Source: HKST-UBA178 sp965223815 (GTDB lineage: Bacteria > Pseudomonadota > Gammaproteobacteria > Chromatiales > Chromatiaceae). Taken from it: a stretch of 64,000 bases of DNA. The translations under genes and the position numbers were made by a program. Under the pieces are notes generated by a model, which was given only the letters and a program-made list of their open reading frames with translations, ran no database searches and was not told the DNA's origin. The DNA lies in the NCBI GenBank assembly GCA_965223815.1, contig OZ245019.1, positions 744,001-808,000 of the forward strand, read 5' to 3'. Position 1 is the first letter of the stretch. Each line of letters opens with the position of its first letter. This document shows, in pieces, positions 9,498 to 17,617 of this stretch.

Positions 9498-9818
9498 CTA
9501 TTCGGCTGAAATCTCTTCAATTTCAATTATCGGAATATGAAGCCAATTAAACGAGCTGTAGGAGTACTCGTGTAGACCAATGTCGATAAAAGCTCCTACC
9601 AAATACACGGCGTTTGCATCTCTGCCACACTCGATCAACGGAGTGATTGGTACCCTTTCAAGCCGGAATGGCCTGAGCAATGCCTTTGGTTTTTCGAGCG
9701 AGGTTCTTTCGATAGTTCTTAAACTCGTTGATACGACGGATTCTTTGGGGGTGTGTAACTCGTTCTGATCCGCTCGCTCTTCACCTGATTGGTTTTTTCG
9801 CGGTACACACTTTAGTTG
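9498..9818 (-). pseudogene. open frame without usable start, possible gene remnant
   Basis: A minus-strand frame is open for 106 codons. It ends with a protein-like tail (GAFIDIGLHEYSYSSFNWLH, then an acidic end IEIEEISAE). The only usual start codon in frame is TTG 9680, halfway along, with no ribosome site. The upstream half (PRKNQSGEERADQNELHTPK) is polar. Either it is the 3' part of a gene that lost its beginning or the frame is open by chance. I recognise no family. Confidence 0.3.
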
Positions 9819-9899
9819 TCAAAGCATTCATCAGCATTGTTTTGCAGATAGAAAATTGGCAAAAACCAAGCCATCTTTGTTATTACACCCTCCTTGCGG

Positions 9900-9943
9900 G
9901 TACTAGGTTGGAATTTTTATGGTATACACCTATTTCCTAGTAC
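9900..9943. repeat. 8-bp inverted repeat upstream of secreted-protein gene
   Basis: GTACTAGG at 9900-9907 and its exact complement CCTAGTAC at 9936-9943 are separated by 28 bases. They lie 47-90 bases before the ATG at 9991. The spacing would suit a dimeric regulator contacting two half-sites, or a long-loop hairpin in the leader. No regulator can be assigned. Confidence 0.35.
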
Positions 9944-9990
9944 TATTAGAAACTGTCAAATTCAAAAACATCAGAATCTGAGGATAAGTA

Positions 9991-10389
9991 ATGAAAACAC
10001 TGGCCCGTTCAATAATTGTTTCCTTGTTGTTGCTTACCGCCGCTCCGGCTTATTCCTCGTCAGGTTTGCAGGCCATTCAGATCTTTGTCTGTGAGTTCAA
10101 CGACGGCGCGACCGCAGAGCAGGTTCTGGAAATGGCCTCCACTTGGCTTAAGGCTGCGAAAGGTATGAAAGGTGGCGAGAACCTGGACGCTTACATTCGT
10201 TTCCCCGTTGCCGAAGGAGGCGATGCCAAAGGCGATTTCAGATTCGTCATAACGACTCCCACCTTCGAGGAGTGGGGGGCATTTACCGATGCCTATGAGG
10301 ATTCACCCGCCTCGAAAGTAGACGATGAATTCGACAACCTTGTAGATTGTGTTGACAGCACGATATGGGAAGGAATACAGATAAAGTAG
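9991..10389 (+). CDS. small secreted protein of unknown function
   Basis: 132 residues with a classical signal peptide (lysine near the start, hydrophobic run SIIVSLLLLTAAPAYS, cleavage probably after AYS). The mature part has about 110 residues, is acidic and holds two cysteines (FVCEF and VDCVD) that could pair in the periplasm. A good ribosome site (GAGGATAAGTA) precedes the ATG. A strong terminator follows within 30 bases, so this is a single-gene transcript. I cannot name a family. Confidence 0.75.
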   Translation: MKTLARSIIVSLLLLTAAPAYSSSGLQAIQIFVCEFNDGATAEQVLEMASTWLKAAKGMKGGENLDAYIRFPVAEGGDAKGDFRFVITTPTFEEWGAFTDAYEDSPASKVDDEFDNLVDCVDSTIWEGIQIK

Positions 10390-10412
10390 ATTTTTTGTGC
10401 CCGTACCTAAAG

Positions 10413-10437
10413 GCCGCCAATTTGGCGGCTTTTTTTT
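10413..10437 (+). terminator. intrinsic terminator
   Basis: GCCGCCA-AT-TTGGCGGC forms a GC-rich stem (10413-10429), followed directly by eight T residues. It closes the secreted-protein gene at 9991. Confidence 0.9.
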
Positions 10438-10676
10438 GCTCTCCCATTCGTTGTCTACCTTGCCGCAAGGGTCTGCCTCTCGGTGATAGGCACCAAGCGC
10501 CGAGACAAAGCCTTTTTTAAGGCATACCCTATCGCACCCGTGGTCTCTTTCCAATTGCGTTTACTGACTATGCAGGTCAGAGTAAACGCAGTTAGAGCTG
10601 CATTGCAGATTGACCTTAAGCTCCGCAAGGAATGGTCGTTGCGGACCGAGGTTGAGCAATGGTTTAATCAGCTTCC

Positions 10677-11348
10677 TCATCTCACGGGGGTAAAGAAGCC
10701 GCGGGCGATGATCGGCAGGTGCAGTTCATAGCAAGACAATATAATGAAAACCTCCGCGAAACTTCGCCAGACTCCACGCTTAAGGAATTTCCTGGAATCG
10801 GTAGTCACAACGGAATCAAGGATGACTGGCCGGGTGACTTTTACCAATTTCTCACTGAAAGCGACATCTTCGAGGTAGGGTTGCTCGGGGAAACCGCTTA
10901 AACCCTCGAATAGTCGGCGGCGAACAAACATGGCCTGGTCACCATAAATGATTCGTGTGCGTCTACATCGCCAGTTGTGTAGCCAGGATATGGCTTTCAA
11001 GGACCAGTGATGCCCGGAAAACTGTTGAAGAAAACAACCGGCGTGCTCCCGGTCTTGCAGGGCATTAATCAACGTCGTCGCCTTTTTCGGCAGCAGGGTA
11101 TCTGCATGCAGGAAAAGCAGCCATTCTCCCTGGGCCGCGCTTCCGCCGGCATTCATTTGCACTCCGCGCCCCGGCGGTGACGTAATCACCTTCGTTACTG
11201 GGTAAGAGCGGGCTATTTCACACGTACGGTCTTCGCTTCCTCCGTCGACCACAATTACTTCGTAGCAGCCGTCATTTCTGAAAACGGAATCAAGCGTCTC
11301 CGGCAGGGCCTTCTCTTCGTTCAAGGCTGGGATGATGATTGAAATCAC
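10677..11348 (-). CDS. family 2 glycosyltransferase (TIGR04283-like)
   Basis: 223 residues with a GT-A fold. The N-terminal strand ISIIIPALNEEKALPETLDS is followed by the nucleotide-binding block VIVVDGGSEDRT and the metal-binding LFLHADTLLP. A short hydrophobic C-terminal region lacks clear transmembrane domains. The compact size and the motif GRGVQMNAG fit the group of glycosyltransferases (TIGR04283) often found beside arsenosugar genes. No arsenosugar radical-SAM gene or arsM is present in this window, so that role is only a family hint. The start codon overlaps the stop of the upstream ferritin-like gene by four bases, so the two are co-translated. Confidence 0.85.
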   Translation of the reverse strand: MISIIIPALNEEKALPETLDSVFRNDGCYEVIVVDGGSEDRTCEIARSYPVTKVITSPPGRGVQMNAGGSAAQGEWLLFLHADTLLPKKATTLINALQDREHAGCFLQQFSGHHWSLKAISWLHNWRCRRTRIIYGDQAMFVRRRLFEGLSGFPEQPYLEDVAFSEKLVKVTRPVILDSVVTTDSRKFLKRGVWRSFAEVFIILSCYELHLPIIARGFFTPVR

Positions 11349-11989
11349 ACCGGGCCCCCGGTTAGCCAGGCGGGCAGTTTTTCCTGTAGATCCAGAGTGT
11401 AGTGCTCCGGGTCTTCATCGAAAAATTCGAACAGTGGACTCACTTCGTTCATCATCCGACCCACCAGATAAAGAAACTCCTCTGCGCGGGACAGAAGGTA
11501 CTCCTTGCTTTCCCCGTTTTCACGGAGCACTCGCTCCACTTGCCTGACACCAAACCCATGATGCGCGTCTTCCTGGCCCAGTATGATACGGCGCACTTTA
11601 CGAAACCCGGCGCCCCTGGCGGGAAACCCGGCGTCCAGACGTTGTAGCGTCACCTCACCGAGCCCCTCGAGAATAACCTGCATCCCAAGCAGGGTTTCGG
11701 CGGTATTACCACGAGCCAGGGCATCCCCCAGAAGCCGCCGGTAACGGCTGAGAGCAGCGCTGTTGGACGACTCCTGCACTCCCTTCGGCATTAAAATTCC
11801 TATGCCTGCTTTGAAAACCTGTGCATGGAACTTTTCCTGGCGGGCCTGGTTGGCAAGAAAACGACGCACTCTAACATCGGGAAACAGGCTTGCCTGTGCT
11901 GAGGCGCAGTCGAATGCAAGCCGTTCTCCCTGCATTAAAAAGGAAAACAGCCTGGCTGTTTGTTTTCTCTCTTCCGGTGCGATCAACAT
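11345..11989 (-). CDS. ferritin-like diiron protein
   Basis: 214 residues in a four-helix-bundle pattern. Candidate metal ligands are Glu22 (GERLAF), an ExxH pair Glu52/His55 (QEKFH), Glu109 or Glu112 (EGLGE), and a second ExxH pair Glu140/His143 (QEDAHH). This is the ligand set of ferritin-like di-iron carboxylate proteins, which either store iron or oxidise a substrate with O2. It lies directly upstream of the glycosyltransferase with an ATGA overlap, so the two probably act in one pathway. The substrate is unknown. Confidence 0.75.
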   Translation of the reverse strand: MLIAPEERKQTARLFSFLMQGERLAFDCASAQASLFPDVRVRRFLANQARQEKFHAQVFKAGIGILMPKGVQESSNSAALSRYRRLLGDALARGNTAETLLGMQVILEGLGEVTLQRLDAGFPARGAGFRKVRRIILGQEDAHHGFGVRQVERVLRENGESKEYLLSRAEEFLYLVGRMMNEVSPLFEFFDEDPEHYTLDLQEKLPAWLTGGPV

Positions 11990-12063
11990 ATCAGTGCCTT
12001 TGCCAATGTAGGATTAACTGCCGGTATAGGTGCCGTTTAGGCTGTAGTCGTATTTCAAGTGCT

Positions 12064-12192
12064 TTATGGGGTGGGAAGACGGGGCATCGGCTCAAGCTTG
12101 GCATCTGTACTTTCTGATTCCGCTGCAGCAGCTGGAAGCAGGCAGGCTGCCGCAAATATCATTGCCACGATTTTTCCCTTCGATTCATACAT
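12064..12192 (-). CDS. 42-residue secreted peptide
   Basis: A short frame with ATG at 12192 and AGGAAC seven bases upstream. The protein begins MYESKGKIVAMIFAAACLLP, which has a lysine followed by a hydrophobic run and AAAA before the likely cleavage site. The mature part is about 18 residues, acidic then proline-rich (ESESTDAKLEPMPRLPTP). It lies 75 bases upstream of the ferritin-like gene on the same strand and may be the first gene of that operon. The signal-peptide pattern and ribosome site make it more than a chance frame. The function is unknown. Confidence 0.5.
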   Translation of the reverse strand: MYESKGKIVAMIFAAACLLPAAAAESESTDAKLEPMPRLPTP

Positions 12193-12640
12193 GCTTTTTG
12201 TTCCTGTTTTTCTCAATGATGGACTCTCCACCCTCGTTTAAGTTCAAGCCTATCCCCGCCATTCGATATCACGGGATCCCATACGGTTACCAGTTTTCAG
12301 TTTTCCCTCTATCCAATATCGTCGGACAAAAAGACCCTCCATCGGGCCTGCATTTTTCACATTTAGTTGATATTTTTTCCGATGACTCCCCTTAGGTATC
12401 CCAGGTTGATTCCCACGAGAAGGGTGGCTTAAACTCCTCGTGGTTGCGTTTATCTGCACTGGCGGAAAAGCTGGTGGCATCCATCTCTTATTTTGAGTAA
12501 CGCCAGGCCTTGGTTACACTGGGAGCACCGGATCGGTACATGGGTTCTTCAGGAGGTCAATGCATCGGCTCCGTTCGTTTGCCATTGCTTGACCTGGCCT
12601 CCGATGGAAACACCCGCATATCTTTGTTCGGAGATCCAGA
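12193..12640. other. divergent intergenic region, nothing recognised
   Basis: 448 bases between the minus-strand ferritin/glycosyltransferase operon and the plus-strand sensor/MFS operon. It should contain both promoters. No clear operator palindrome, hairpin with T-run or RNA gene was seen. Confidence 0.4.
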
Positions 12641-13465
12641 ATGTCCGTATTTTGGAGGAGTTGGATCATAGTCGTCGTGCTCGTCATCACGGTGTTAGCG
12701 GTTCTGGCGATGCTTACCGCGCTCCAGTTCAATACTATATTGTCTCACTTTATTCACGAGCGGCTGTCTGTTGTGTCGCAGACGTCCCAAGCATCGTTTC
12801 GAGCGGCCGTGGGACTGGGTTTGCCTTTGTCCAGCGTACGCAACTCCCTTGCGATTCTCGAGCGCGCACGGCAGACAGACCCTAACATCAGCGCTATTCA
12901 TGTATTTGACGTCACCGGGAGGATACTGCATTCGACTGATCCCAAACACACGACGAGTGTTCGCGCGGAGGCCCTGTTTGCACAGTCTGTATCCGAAGGT
13001 GACGCATGGCATACCGAGATAGATGAAGCGTTTTTGAATGGAAGCCAAATCCGTAACCACTCCAATGAAATCGTGGGCGGATTGGTAATCGTCTATCCAA
13101 GAACGGATCTGGTAACCTCTGTTGGAGCGATGACCGCACGCCTACTCATCTATTCGACTGGCGTCCTTATCGTTGTCTCGATAATCGGCATTGGCGTCCT
13201 GAAGTTCGGATTACGTGACTTGATACGTGTCTTCACCGATATCGAGGCTGCATTCGCATTTATAGAGCGTCGACAGTGGCGGCAAGCGGCGGGAGGTTCC
13301 GGTTCGATGCCGGAGCCGGTTCGAGGTTTCGGTGTCGATACCGAAGAACTTACGCATTTGCTCCAATCGGCAGAGAAGCAATACATTGCGGCCGGTCAGA
13401 TGCTGGCTGCGATGGAGAATCCCCACGGATCATCCGGCACCCCGGGACAACGCCCCGACTCATGA
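12641..13465 (+). CDS. membrane sensor-like protein with periplasmic domain
   Basis: 274 residues. Transmembrane helix 1 is about 9-30 and helix 2 about 166-186. They enclose a periplasmic domain of about 135 residues resembling extracytoplasmic CACHE/PAS-like sensors (SAIHVFDVTGRILHSTD is the typical strand-turn-strand). The cytoplasmic tail of some 85 residues holds no kinase, cyclase or methyl-accepting motif. The ATG has GGAGATCCAGA just upstream. Its periplasmic part resembles the N-terminal half of the next protein (LGLPLSSVR here, LGIPLAQIR there), so the two are paralogous sensors. The four-base ATGA overlap couples them. It probably senses a ligand and passes the signal to, or within, the neighbouring transporter. 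That is inference. Confidence 0.75.
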   Translation: MSVFWRSWIIVVVLVITVLAVLAMLTALQFNTILSHFIHERLSVVSQTSQASFRAAVGLGLPLSSVRNSLAILERARQTDPNISAIHVFDVTGRILHSTDPKHTTSVRAEALFAQSVSEGDAWHTEIDEAFLNGSQIRNHSNEIVGGLVIVYPRTDLVTSVGAMTARLLIYSTGVLIVVSIIGIGVLKFGLRDLIRVFTDIEAAFAFIERRQWRQAAGGSGSMPEPVRGFGVDTEELTHLLQSAEKQYIAAGQMLAAMENPHGSSGTPGQRPDS

Positions 13466-15522
13466 CGGCTTCGGGTACATCATCTCTGGGTCGGCTGCTG
13501 GCAGGCCGTCTCGCGTTTTGGGCGGCGGTGCTAATCATAGTTGCCGCAGTGGTGCTCGGTTACTTTACAGTGCGGGCGTTTAACCAGGCCGTCGAGCCGG
13601 AACTCAACAATCGATCGCGGTTGATCGGCACAATCGTTCGCGCCAATATTCAGCGAGCACTGGATCTTGGAATACCTCTGGCTCAAATCAGGGGCACCGG
13701 GAAATACCTGGCGGAGACTCTCGAGACCTTTCCGGAAGTGTTGCGACTCAGTATTCGTAGTTCCGAAGGAGTGATTGTATCCCTAGCCGAGCGCAGCGTG
13801 GGTAAGGTTTCCACCTACGACCTTGCTGGAGACCAAAGTCCGGTAGCGCCACAGCCCAGCTTGAGCGGAGAGGCTTTCATATTTCCGATTCTTACCGGCA
13901 ACAGGGTGGTGGGCGAAATCGTGGTTGAGGGCGATCGCAGCTTTGTTGAACAACAGTTTCAAAATGTCTTTCTCGACGTTATGGTCGTCGTGCTTGTTGC
14001 GGTGCTCGTTGCTTTTGAGATTACGCTGGCGGTTGTTGCAGCCTCAATGAGCAAGCCTCTGGATCGACTGCATATGCTTCTTGAGCGTCAATCCCGTGGT
14101 GATTTTTCCAGCCGACTGATTCACGATTTCTCAACCAGCCTCGACCGCGTGACTACTCGATTTTCCTTTCACAGCGAGGATCTGAACAATCGATATCGAC
14201 GGTTACTGAACCGGCTATCTGACAAACGGATAGCTTCGTTGCCTTTAGATCGTTTACGAAATGTAGGCCGCCGCTTCGGGTTATCAGGGCACATGTCAGA
14301 GACCCTACGATTGGCGGATATCGTGGACATTAGGCTCCCACTCTTTTTCTTCGTGATCGCAGAGGAACTCAGCAAACCGTTTCTTCCACTCTATATCCAA
14401 AGCATGGCGGGGGCAGACTTCTGGATCAACGAGGCTATTATTATCAGCCTCCCGTTGATTGCATATCTCATTTCCTTGGTCTTGCTTTCTTCCGTAGCTG
14501 GCATGGTCACGGCGCGCTTCCCCGCCCGCTGGGTCTTCTTAACGGCTCTGGTACCGGTGGCCATCAGCCATGTGGGTCTGAGCCTGAGCCAAAGTGTCGT
14601 AGAGATCGTTTTTTGGCGTGGGATTGCCGGTGCTGGATATGCACTGGCCACCATCGCCTGCCAGGACTACGCGTTGCGTGCTGTCCAAATTGGTCATCGC
14701 GCGCGCGCCACCAGCGGTTTCGTCGCGGTGATCGTCGGCGGAACCCTCTGCGGCACTGCAATCGGTGGAGTCCTGGCGGACCGCATTGGACAAAGCAATG
14801 TCTTCCTCGTCGGTGCCGCGCTGATCTGCATTGCGGGCGTCATTGCGATTCCAATGCTTGCCGGTGAACGTCGCGCCCCCTTCCAGGCAGGTGGATCCCC
14901 GATAGCGGGCTCTGGGTTGTGGTCAGCACTGGGAAATATTCGCCTAGTAACTCTACTGGTCGGTATCGCTATCCCTGCAAATGTCCTGATCGCTGCGTTT
15001 CTATGGTACCTAGTGCCACTGATGTTGTCTGAAGCCGGGTCAGCCCCGGCCGACATCGGGCGCGCACTCATGCTCTACTATCTTGCTATCGTATTGCTAG
15101 GCCCTCGCGTAGCCGGGATCGTCAATCGACTCATTGGGGCGAGTACCCTGGCGGTGATCGGCGGGCTGGTATCAGGTCTCGCGTTGGTTGTTATGAATTA
15201 CTGGCAAGGCTACTGGCCCGTTACCTTTGCTATTGTGCTGGCGGGTATTGGGCACGCTATGGTTCGTGTGCCACAAGTTGAGGTTGCACTGCATATCGCG
15301 GATACAGGCCATCACGACATGGGCCCGTCGGCGATGCTGGACGCGTTGAGAACTTTCGAACGGGTTGGTTGTATTCTTGGCCTGTTGCTCACAGCCCTGA
15401 TAGTGAGCGAATTCGGGTATGCGAATACTGCGGCCTTCATCGGATATTGTGTTGTTTTCGGCGCGGTTATTTTCGCTGTCGCCAGCCGATTGGACCGATG
15501 GAAACGACGAACACAAGAATAG
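13462..15522 (+). CDS. MFS transporter fused to an N-terminal sensor domain
   Basis: 686 residues. ATG 13462 overlaps the previous stop. Residues 1-200 repeat the preceding gene's design: a transmembrane helix (FWAAVLIIVAAVVLGYF), a periplasmic CACHE-like domain and a second helix. A HAMP-like cytosolic linker follows (MSKPLDRLHMLLERQSRGDF). From about 295 on there are roughly twelve hydrophobic helices of a major facilitator, including the loop GVLADRIGQSNVFL, which fits the MFS GxxxDRxGR-type motif. A transporter with its own sensory input module is unusual and would allow ligand-gated transport or transport-coupled sensing. The next gene encodes a periplasmic binding protein, a likely third partner. 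Confidence 0.8.
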   Translation: MTASGTSSLGRLLAGRLAFWAAVLIIVAAVVLGYFTVRAFNQAVEPELNNRSRLIGTIVRANIQRALDLGIPLAQIRGTGKYLAETLETFPEVLRLSIRSSEGVIVSLAERSVGKVSTYDLAGDQSPVAPQPSLSGEAFIFPILTGNRVVGEIVVEGDRSFVEQQFQNVFLDVMVVVLVAVLVAFEITLAVVAASMSKPLDRLHMLLERQSRGDFSSRLIHDFSTSLDRVTTRFSFHSEDLNNRYRRLLNRLSDKRIASLPLDRLRNVGRRFGLSGHMSETLRLADIVDIRLPLFFFVIAEELSKPFLPLYIQSMAGADFWINEAIIISLPLIAYLISLVLLSSVAGMVTARFPARWVFLTALVPVAISHVGLSLSQSVVEIVFWRGIAGAGYALATIACQDYALRAVQIGHRARATSGFVAVIVGGTLCGTAIGGVLADRIGQSNVFLVGAALICIAGVIAIPMLAGERRAPFQAGGSPIAGSGLWSALGNIRLVTLLVGIAIPANVLIAAFLWYLVPLMLSEAGSAPADIGRALMLYYLAIVLLGPRVAGIVNRLIGASTLAVIGGLVSGLALVVMNYWQGYWPVTFAIVLAGIGHAMVRVPQVEVALHIADTGHHDMGPSAMLDALRTFERVGCILGLLLTALIVSEFGYANTAAFIGYCVVFGAVIFAVASRLDRWKRRTQE

Positions 15523-15544
15523 AAAAAAAGAGGGAAACGCAACC

Positions 15545-16564
15545 ATGACGAAATTTTGGGCGAGTGCGGTTTTGCTGACCGGTTTCGTTATCGGTCTTAC
15601 TGCTTCTATGCAGTCTGTCACCGCAGGTTCGGAAGACAGAAAGCTCATCTATCTCGCCTTGTGGCGCGGCTGCGAGGAGGCGTGTGAGGCATTTAAGCAG
15701 TTTATCGCGGAGAGTGAGTTAGGGGCTGAGATTATTACTAGAGATGCCGATCGCGATAAAACGCTTTTACCCCAGTACGTTCTGGAGGCGAGAACGCTGG
15801 AGGCTGACCTCGTCGTCACCTGGGGTACGAGCGTGACGCGCGGCTTGGTGGGCACGATTGAGCAAATCAAGGACAATCGATTTCTCAATGAGATACCCGT
15901 GGTGTTTATGGTTGTCGCAGACCCGATCGGTGCTGGAATCATTAAGAGTTATACACGAACCGGAAGACCCAATGTCACTGGAACCCGAAACCGCGTGCCG
16001 GAAGAGGTGAACATCAACACTATCCGCTCCTACTATCCCAAGTTCAAGAGACTTGGAGTGCTCTACAATGCGGATGAGAAAAACTCTCTGCTGAAGATCG
16101 AAGAGCTGGGTTCTTTGAGTGAAACCATGGGATTTGAGCTAGTTGCAATCCAATTGAATCTCGATGTGAATGGCCATCCCACGGTTGCATCTATTCCTAC
16201 CAAAATGCAGGAGCTCAAGGAGAAGCGGGTAGATTTTGTTTACGTTGGCTCGAGCTCATTCTTGAGGAATAACCAGCTTGTTTTCACGGAGTCCGCGTTA
16301 GCGTTGGGAATTCCAGTATTGAGTCCTTATGAAAGCATGGTAAGGGACTCTCACGCACTGCTCTCAATCGCTGCCAGGTATGAAGATGTGGGAAGACTTG
16401 CAGGGCGGCAGGTGGTCCGGATTCTCGCGGAGGGGGTATCGCCGGGTGATCTAGCGGTGCTTCCCGTAGATCAGTTTGCTTACGTGATCAACATGGATGC
16501 TGCGCGCAGGCTGAATCTCATGCCGCCTATAGATATCTTACAGATTGCGGAGACAGTGAAGTAG
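15545..16564 (+). CDS. TrpX/YtlA-type periplasmic substrate-binding protein
   Basis: 339 residues. The start is ATG 15545, with GAGGGAAACGCAACC upstream. A signal peptide (KFWASAVLLTGFVIGLTASM) is followed by the two-lobed fold of the ABC_sub_bind family (COG2984): LIYLALWRGCEEACEAF, VVTWGTSVTRG, IPVVFMVVADPIGAGI, NVTGTRNRVPEEVNI, then RLGVLYNADEKNS and GIPVLSPYESMV. Relatives deliver tryptophan or other ligands to ABC permeases. Here no ABC permease or ATPase follows. The partner appears to be the sensor and MFS proteins just upstream, separated by only 22 bases. Two cysteines in RGCEEAC may form a disulfide. Confidence 0.85.
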   Translation: MTKFWASAVLLTGFVIGLTASMQSVTAGSEDRKLIYLALWRGCEEACEAFKQFIAESELGAEIITRDADRDKTLLPQYVLEARTLEADLVVTWGTSVTRGLVGTIEQIKDNRFLNEIPVVFMVVADPIGAGIIKSYTRTGRPNVTGTRNRVPEEVNINTIRSYYPKFKRLGVLYNADEKNSLLKIEELGSLSETMGFELVAIQLNLDVNGHPTVASIPTKMQELKEKRVDFVYVGSSSFLRNNQLVFTESALALGIPVLSPYESMVRDSHALLSIAARYEDVGRLAGRQVVRILAEGVSPGDLAVLPVDQFAYVINMDAARRLNLMPPIDILQIAETVK

Positions 16565-16613
16565 CTATGAGACAAAGCGGTGGTGAGCGGAATGCTCTTG
16601 CCCCGCTTTCAGG

Positions 16614-17129
16614 TCAGTATAGCGCTATCTTGGCGATACACAGATCGGCCTTGAATTCACGTCCTATGGCAACGATGCCGATGCGCCGCAGATGTCCTGT
16701 ATCCAGCTTTTTACTAACGCGATACCCGGTGAAAGCTTCGAAGGGCAGTTTTAAACATTGCCAGCGTGGCGGCGCCAAGAACGATGCGCGGTAGGATTGC
16801 CAGGGTAGCCGGATATCTTCAGTGCGTAGGTGCAGGTTGTACACCTGATCGTTGCCGTAAACCTCGAGCACTGCTCCCCGGAAACCCGAAGCGTCCGACG
16901 CTTGGGTCTGGCTCACATCCAGGGCGGCCTGGATGAACCCACCACCGTTCTCCAACCTGAGGGTGCCCTGCAAGCGCAGACAAGCCTTTCCGTCGACGTA
17001 ATCCAGCGTCAGGCTGCCATTCGATATCCCCCCCATAACACTGTCGGAGATCAAGCGCCAGGAGCTGCCGAGATCAGACTGGAAGCTGTTGCTTCGACGT
17101 TCATCTATAACCAGAATTTCTTCAAACAT
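16614..17129 (-). CDS. CIA30-family protein, N-terminus uncertain
   Basis: 171 residues from ATG 17129. The signature SDSVMGGISNGSL, the GFRGAVLEVYGND strand and the RRIGIVAIG ending mark the complex I intermediate-associated protein 30 family, a galactose-binding-like beta sandwich of unclear bacterial role. Upstream in the same frame the DNA encodes AFLAILVTSACATP, which looks like a lipoprotein signal. That stretch has no start codon before a TAA. An ATG in the next frame (MPTGGKIGIGRG) leads into it, so the true gene may have a frameshift at its signal peptide. If so, the native protein is an exported lipoprotein of about 200 residues. Confidence 0.75.
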   Translation of the reverse strand: MFEEILVIDERRSNSFQSDLGSSWRLISDSVMGGISNGSLTLDYVDGKACLRLQGTLRLENGGGFIQAALDVSQTQASDASGFRGAVLEVYGNDQVYNLHLRTEDIRLPWQSYRASFLAPPRWQCLKLPFEAFTGYRVSKKLDTGHLRRIGIVAIGREFKADLCIAKIALY

Positions 17130-17407
17130 TGGGGTCGCGCAAGCTGATGTTACAAGAATAGCCAGAAACGCACGGCTGCAGTTCCTCGACCGATTCCTAT
17201 TTTACCACCAGTGGGCATTGGTGATTGGCCAATGGGGCTATCTGAGAGTTACCAAATAACTGTTATCCTTTCGGTCCAAGACCCCACGCCGTATACAGCA
17301 GTTCGGATTAGGAGACCATATCGCCGTGGGGGTCGTCGCCAGGGAGTGGCCAGCCTCAGGGGAGACACATTGAGTTTTGTCACACAGGCTGGAAACTGGG
17401 TAGTGAG

Positions 17408-17617
17408 ATGGATAAGCCGATACGTCTTTACCGGTGTGTTGTTGACGGAGGGTACATGATCGGTGGATTATCCGATCACACTGTCAGTCAGAGTCTCTAT
17501 CACAATGTCCCGGACGGTAATGAGGTAGAACTCTATGTCGACAATCCGGCTGTGGAGTGGTTCAACAACAGCAGAGGGATAATTGAGCCCGTTAAATCCA
17601 TTGATATATCGATATGA
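17408..17617 (+). CDS. small hypothetical protein upstream of lipocalin
   Basis: 69 residues (MDKPIRLYRCVVDGGYMIGG...), with no signal peptide and no membrane segment. Its stop overlaps the lipocalin start by four bases, as expected for a coupled pair. The ribosome site is weak (GTGAG), and I know no family. It may be a real small gene or simply an open leader frame of the lipocalin transcript. Confidence 0.35.
   Translation: MDKPIRLYRCVVDGGYMIGGLSDHTVSQSLYHNVPDGNEVELYVDNPAVEWFNNSRGIIEPVKSIDISI

Noticed and set aside
10483..10731. 82-codon plus-strand frame between the terminator and the glycosyltransferase
   Set aside because: No ribosome site; overlaps the glycosyltransferase 3' end.
12250..12480. 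76-codon minus-strand frame in the divergent gap
   Set aside because: Proline/basic-rich random-looking sequence without ribosome site.
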